This document shows positions 8,901 through 11,657 of a DNA stretch of 11,657 nt, one piece after another. Source of the DNA: Monoraphidium neglectum (lineage: Eukaryota > Chlorophyta > Chlorophyceae > Sphaeropleales > Selenastraceae). The stretch lies in the NCBI RefSeq assembly GCF_000611645.1, contig NW_014012996.1:1-11657 (forward strand), written 5' to 3'. Below the pieces are notes generated by a model. The model searched no databases. It was not told the DNA's origin and saw only the letters and a list, made by a program, of their open reading frames with translations. The position numbers and the translations under genes were made by a program. The number at the start of each line of letters is the position of its first letter. The stretch's first letter is position 1.

Positions 8901-11386
8901 AGAAGGTGGGGGCGGCTGGGGTGGCGTGAGCAGGCGCTTGTGTATGTGTGCGTGCGTGTGTATATGAGTGCATGTGTGTGTATGTGGAGAGAGGTGTGCG
9001 TGCGTACGCATGCCGGTGTGTGTGTGTGTGTGTGTGTGCGTGCGCATGTACGTGGGTGTATATGTGTGTGTGTGGAGAGGTGCGTGCGTGTGTGGGTGTG
9101 TGTGGGAGAGAGAGGTGGCCTAGTGTACGGATTCCAGGCGCTGTGGGATGTCAAAAGGGTTGGGTGTTGGGTGGGAGACAGGCGCGGCTTCGATGTTGCG
9201 CATGCGTCATGTGCGTTGGTGGGCATGCCAGTGTAATCATGCAAGTGCACTATTGGAAGCCGGTGGGAGGAAGGGGCTGCTTGCATCTGCACACACACGC
9301 ACACACACAGACACACACACACACACGCACACACACACACACACACGCACACACACACGCACACAAATCCCCAGGTCGCCATCGTGGGCAAGGGGCTGAC
9401 CTTTGACAGCGGCGGCTACAACCTCAAGGCGGGGGCGGGCTCCATGATTGAGCTCATGAAGTTTGACATGGGCGGCAGCGCGGCCACCCTCGGGGCCGCC
9501 AGGATACTGGCGGACGTGCAGCCCGCGGGCGTCGAGGTGGGCTTGGGGTTTATGGTTCAGGGCTTAGGGTTTGGGGTGGAAGCAGGGGGGGCGACGGCGT
9601 CGAGGCGGGTGCCGCTCTGGGGTGACGCTGGCGTGTTGTATGGGCGCATGGTGTGGGTGTGGGGCGATGGGTGTGCACGAGTGCTGGTTTATTTGCGTTT
9701 GTGTGAGCGTATGCACATGCATGCCTGTTTGAATGTGTGGGACTCTTCTGTCCCCTTCAACACACATGTCAACACGCTTGCGCATGCGCGCACACGCGCG
9801 CGTGCACACACACCCACACATGTGCAACTACGCTCCCCAATCGACTCCGCCTCCCCTCAGTTCCACTGCACGATTGCTAGCTGCTAGAACATGCACACCC
9901 GTTCACTAATCCACGCACTAATTCACACACGCGCAACACACACCAACACACACACACAGATACCCACACACACAAACGCAATGCAAACGCAACGCAACCC
10001 CTTAATCATGGCCCCGCATCCCCCAGGTCCACTTCACCATCGCCAGCTGCGAGAACATGGTGGCGGCCAAGGGCCTGCGCCCCGGGGACATCCTCACCGC
10101 CGCCAGCGGGAAGACCGTGGAGGTCAACAACACGGACGCGGAGGGCCGCCTCACGCTGGCGGACGCGATGTGGTATGTGCAGGAGAAGCAGGGCGTAGAG
10201 GTGCGGCCCGGACTGCTGTTGGAGCCGGACTAGGGTGACGGCCGGACTGGGGTTGCGGCCAGATCAGGGTTGCGGCTGGGCTAGGGAGGGGGGGTGCCTG
10301 GGATTGCCGCCTGCAATCACGCAGACGAGGTCGTAGAAAATGGGCAGCGCTCTCGCGACGCTGGACTGGGCCCGGGGCCGGGGGCGCGTTGCGTCGGAGC
10401 TTCTGGCTGCTCCCAGCTGTGAGGGGAAGCGGGGCCGCGGTCAGGGGTCCCCGCTGGCCGACCGAAGCCGGCGCGCCGCGTGCGTGCAAGCCGCAGCCCC
10501 CGCGATGCCGAGGCCGTCAATCGGTTTGCGGCTGTGGTGCAGGCTTGGCTTGCAGGGGAGCAGAGGGCTTGCGCGGCGGCGCAGCAGGCGCCGCACGCCC
10601 TCGCCCCATTCATCAACCGCCTGTTCATGCTTATGGTTGCTGTGCGCTTTGCCCTGCCAAACCGCAGGCTGTGGTGGACATTGCCACGCTGACGGGCGCC
10701 TGCATCGTGGCCCTGGGCGGGGAGGTGTGCGGGGTTGGCGCAGGGGGCAGTCTGGCGGGGCTGTTTCGCCGAGGGTACGGGCTGTGGGAGTTGCTGCCAC
10801 CCAGCACGTGGGCCGGCTGATACAAGCAGCCTACCCTGACCTTAACCATGGGCTTGCTGCACCGACAGCCAATTTCGAACGATGACCTTCCGCCTCATCA
10901 CGCCAAACAAGTTACGAGTCCGGCAGTGCTGCTCCTCTGTGGTGTGACGACTTTGCAGCCTCCATGCCCAACGTGCGGCCGCGCTGCTCGGAACATGCGG
11001 CCCCGCCCGCATGCAGGTTGGCGGCCTGTTCACGCCCAGCGACGAGCTGGCGGCGGCGCTCACGCAGGCTTCCAAGGAGGCTGGTGAGGGCGACCTTGGG
11101 GGGGGCTTTTTCGACGGATCCGATCAACTTCAGCGGGGATGGGCACACGCGGCGGAAAGGAGAGTGACTGGAGTATGGCCATGGGGGGGGCTTGGTGTGT
11201 CCGGGTCGGCTGGTCTATCCCGGGGCCATGATTGGTGGGCCGGCTGCATGAGTGGAATGTATCACAGCCTGCGCGCCTGCCCCACCCCACCCCTGCAGGC
11301 GAGAAGGTGTGGCGGATGCCCCTTGAGACGAACTACTTTGATGGCCTCAAGAGCAGCTGCGCTGACATGAAGAACACAGCTGGGCG
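5979..11386 (+). CDS. Plant-type leucine aminopeptidase (peptidase M17), partial at 3' end
   Basis: Supported exons: 6277-6391, 6590-6813, 7284-7429, 7816-7944, 8321-8420, 8780-8905, 9375-9536, 10027-10200, 10668-10724, 11017-11083, 11299-11386, with matching phases. The first exon (5979 to about 6074) is provisional. With it the model has 494 residues. It hydrolyses N-terminal residues (classically Leu) from peptides using two metal ions, as a hexamer; plant homologues are plastidic or cytosolic. The N-terminal domain starts at [12 protein letters not shown] (34-45). The catalytic core has [15 protein letters not shown] (316-330), ELMKFDMGG (338-346) and [15 protein letters not shown] (400-414). 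Metal ligands Lys318, Asp323, Asp343, Asp403 and Glu405 and catalytic Lys330 and Arg407 are all present. [19 protein letters not shown] and EKVWRMPLE follow as in tomato and Arabidopsis LAPs. The last exon ends in phase 2 at ADMKNTAGR; about 60-70 C-terminal residues should lie beyond the window. Intron 6 (8421-8779) starts with GC. The transit peptide is unresolved. Confidence 0.95.
6814..7283 (+). repeat. Aminopeptidase intron 3 with TG tract at its start and CA tract at its end
   Basis: The intron opens directly in TG-rich sequence, including an uninterrupted (TG)12 at 6841-6864. Its last 120 bases (about 7160-7260) are CA-rich. The two tracts are complementary, so the transcript could fold the two splice sites together. 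The middle is ordinary GC-rich sequence. Confidence 0.85.
7471..7498. repeat. 11-bp direct repeat in aminopeptidase intron 4
   Basis: ACTGAAGCAGC is present at 7471-7481 and 7488-7498, a 17-bp period. It is a small tandem duplication just inside the intron (7430-7815), whose remainder shows nothing recognisable. Confidence 0.6.
8421..8779 (+). other. GC-AG intron (aminopeptidase intron 6)
   Basis: The protein alignment needs exon 6 to end in ERFTLQ (CAG at 8418-8420) and exon 7 to begin [13 protein letters not shown] (8780). The first intron bases are GCGCGT and the last are GTAG. A GT donor further in (GTGAGG near 8480) would leave phase 2 and break frame. The intron also holds a CA-rich tract at about 8570-8665 without a matching TG tract. 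Confidence 0.7.
8906..9374 (+). repeat. Aminopeptidase intron 7 with long TG and CA tracts
   Basis: TG/CG-rich alternating sequence covers about 8937-9112, with an uninterrupted TG run near 9016-9038. CA-rich sequence covers 9290-9366 and reaches the acceptor. The pattern matches intron 3: TG near the donor, CA near the acceptor. Confidence 0.85.
9542..9576 (+). repeat. Degenerate telomere-like heptamer array
   Basis: Five heptamers in perfect register follow the donor of intron 8: CTTGGGG, TTTATGG, TTCAGGG, CTTAGGG, TTTGGGG. The last four each differ by one base from the plant/Chlorella-type telomere unit TTTAGGG, and the first differs by two. No perfect unit remains. Origin as an old telomere-repeat insertion is inference. 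Confidence 0.5.
9770..9830 (+). repeat. CA/CG tract in aminopeptidase intron 8
   Basis: Alternating CACA, CGCG and GCATGCGC sequence lies ahead of the decayed exon copy. A second CA-rich stretch at about 9915-9975 lies between that copy and the real exon. Looser TG-rich sequence lies upstream at about 9640-9720. Confidence 0.75.
9842..9893 (+). pseudogene. Decayed copy of the start of exon 9, with in-frame stop, inside intron 8
   Basis: Bases 9861-9893 match 10027-10059, the start of exon 9, at 27 of 33 positions without gaps, and both are preceded by CAG. The true exon reads [11 protein letters not shown]; the copy reads FHCTIASC, a TAG stop, then NM. The TAG replaces the GAG of Glu375. A pyrimidine-rich stretch and CTCAG remain ahead of it, so it still looks like a splice acceptor. 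Similarity ends after the ATG codon. Splicing to it would insert a premature stop. Confidence 0.8.
10206..10291 (+). repeat. 17-bp tandem repeat in aminopeptidase intron 9
   Basis: Units at 10224-10240 (GCCGGACTAGGGTGACG), 10241-10257 (GCCGGACTGGGGTTGCG) and 10258-10274 (GCCAGATCAGGGTTGCG) are in exact 17-bp register. More diverged units flank them at about 10206-10223 and 10275-10291. The array starts just after the exon 9 donor. Confidence 0.8.
10306..10440 (+). pseudogene. Decayed copy of exon 3 and its splice acceptor inside intron 9
   Basis: Bases 10306-10330 match 6571-6595, the acceptor and first bases of exon 3, at 21 of 25 positions; all four differences are transitions. Further on, the frame from 10340 reads [10 protein letters not shown] and then [14 protein letters not shown]. 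Exon 3 encodes [11 protein letters not shown] and then [14 protein letters not shown]. Relative to exon 3 the copy lacks 2 bases after the GAGGT, which shifts the frame, and has 6 extra bases in the middle. The CACGCAG acceptor is intact. Similarity fades after about 10440. Confidence 0.8.
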
Positions 11387-11657
11387 GTGAGCCCAATTTT
11401 CTCTGGAGGGGGGGCAGGCGGCCAAGAACAAGGCAGGACGTTGGGGTGGGGGTTGAGGGTGCTTTGTCGGGCGGTGGGAGCGCGAGTGCGTGGGGTCTGC
11501 TGGTGTGGGCTTGAGGCCCCCCCTCAAAGGTCGCTCATCATGGTCAGGAAGGGGCCGCGGGTCCCGCCACGCGCGCTGTCCCTTGGGAGCGGCAATCGAG
11601 CACCACCACCCCCCTTGCCCTTACTAGCAACACCGACATTCAGCCCCCCCCCCCCCC
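11387..11657 (+). other. Start of aminopeptidase intron 12, ending in poly-C at the window edge
   Basis: After the GTGAGC donor at 11387 no further exon can be recognised. The next would complete an Arg codon and continue with a GG-rich motif followed by an ALFLK-like segment in plant homologues. The window closes on 14 consecutive C (11644-11657), which may be a sequence or assembly limit. Confidence 0.6.

Noticed and set aside
8642..9391. Long minus-strand open frame rich in Cys, Val, Thr and His
   Set aside because: It is the translation of CA/TG repeats across introns 6-7 and antisense to conserved aminopeptidase exons.
9590..9606. 10-bp repeat of the exon 8 end (GGCGTCGAGG) at 9596-9605, as part of a larger duplication
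   Set aside because: Only 10 identical bases in GC-rich sequence with no extension; too short to separate from chance.
2960..10000. CA/TG tracts considered as CRISPR or satellite arrays
   Set aside because: They are simple dinucleotide tracts without unique spacers or a longer repeated unit.
10480..10692. Coding-like plus-strand frame in intron 9 downstream of the exon copy
   Set aside because: No convincing match to any aminopeptidase exon, and no phase-compatible splice model.
1..11657. Transposon, tRNA or rRNA genes
   Set aside because: No transposase or reverse transcriptase motif, terminal repeats, or tRNA/rRNA signature was noticed on either strand.

Overview
The window looks like nuclear DNA of a green alga (Chlorophyta). 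It is strongly GC-rich and carries intron-dense genes whose splice donors are nearly all GTG-type. Long CA/TG tracts lie in introns and spacers, and a TGTAA polyadenylation motif follows one gene. The proteins are plant-like: a DCAF6/ASG2-like WD40 protein, a PHO80/U-type cyclin and a plant-type M17 leucine aminopeptidase. The lineage call is inference; no species is claimed.

Layout. (1) 2162 down to the left edge, minus strand: a six-exon WD40 gene, C-terminus cut off by the window. (2) 2163-3564: a 1.4 kb divergent spacer, less GC-rich, with a TATA-like stretch, a CA/CG-rich block and an exon-like orphan segment on the minus strand. (3) 3565-4950, plus strand: a complete four-exon cyclin of about 249 residues, with TGTAA 58 nt past the stop. 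(4) 4951-5978: a spacer that probably holds the aminopeptidase promoter and perhaps an upstream exon. (5) about 5979 to the right edge, plus strand: leucine aminopeptidase. Eleven exons are well supported and one first exon is provisional. All metal ligands and both catalytic residues are present. The last 60-70 residues lie beyond the window, which ends in a run of C.

The three genes show no obvious joint pathway; they look like ordinary nuclear housekeeping or regulatory genes side by side. The unusual content is in the introns of the aminopeptidase gene. Intron 9 holds a diverged, frameshifted copy of exon 3 together with its splice acceptor. Intron 8 holds a diverged copy of the start of exon 9 with an in-frame TAG. 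Weaker similar echoes lie in introns 10 and 11 and in cyclin intron 3. Other oddities are a GC-AG intron, TG tracts near donors paired with CA tracts near acceptors, a five-unit degenerate telomere-like heptamer array and a 17-bp tandem repeat. Splice sites were inferred from reading-frame continuity and recalled family alignments, not from transcripts.
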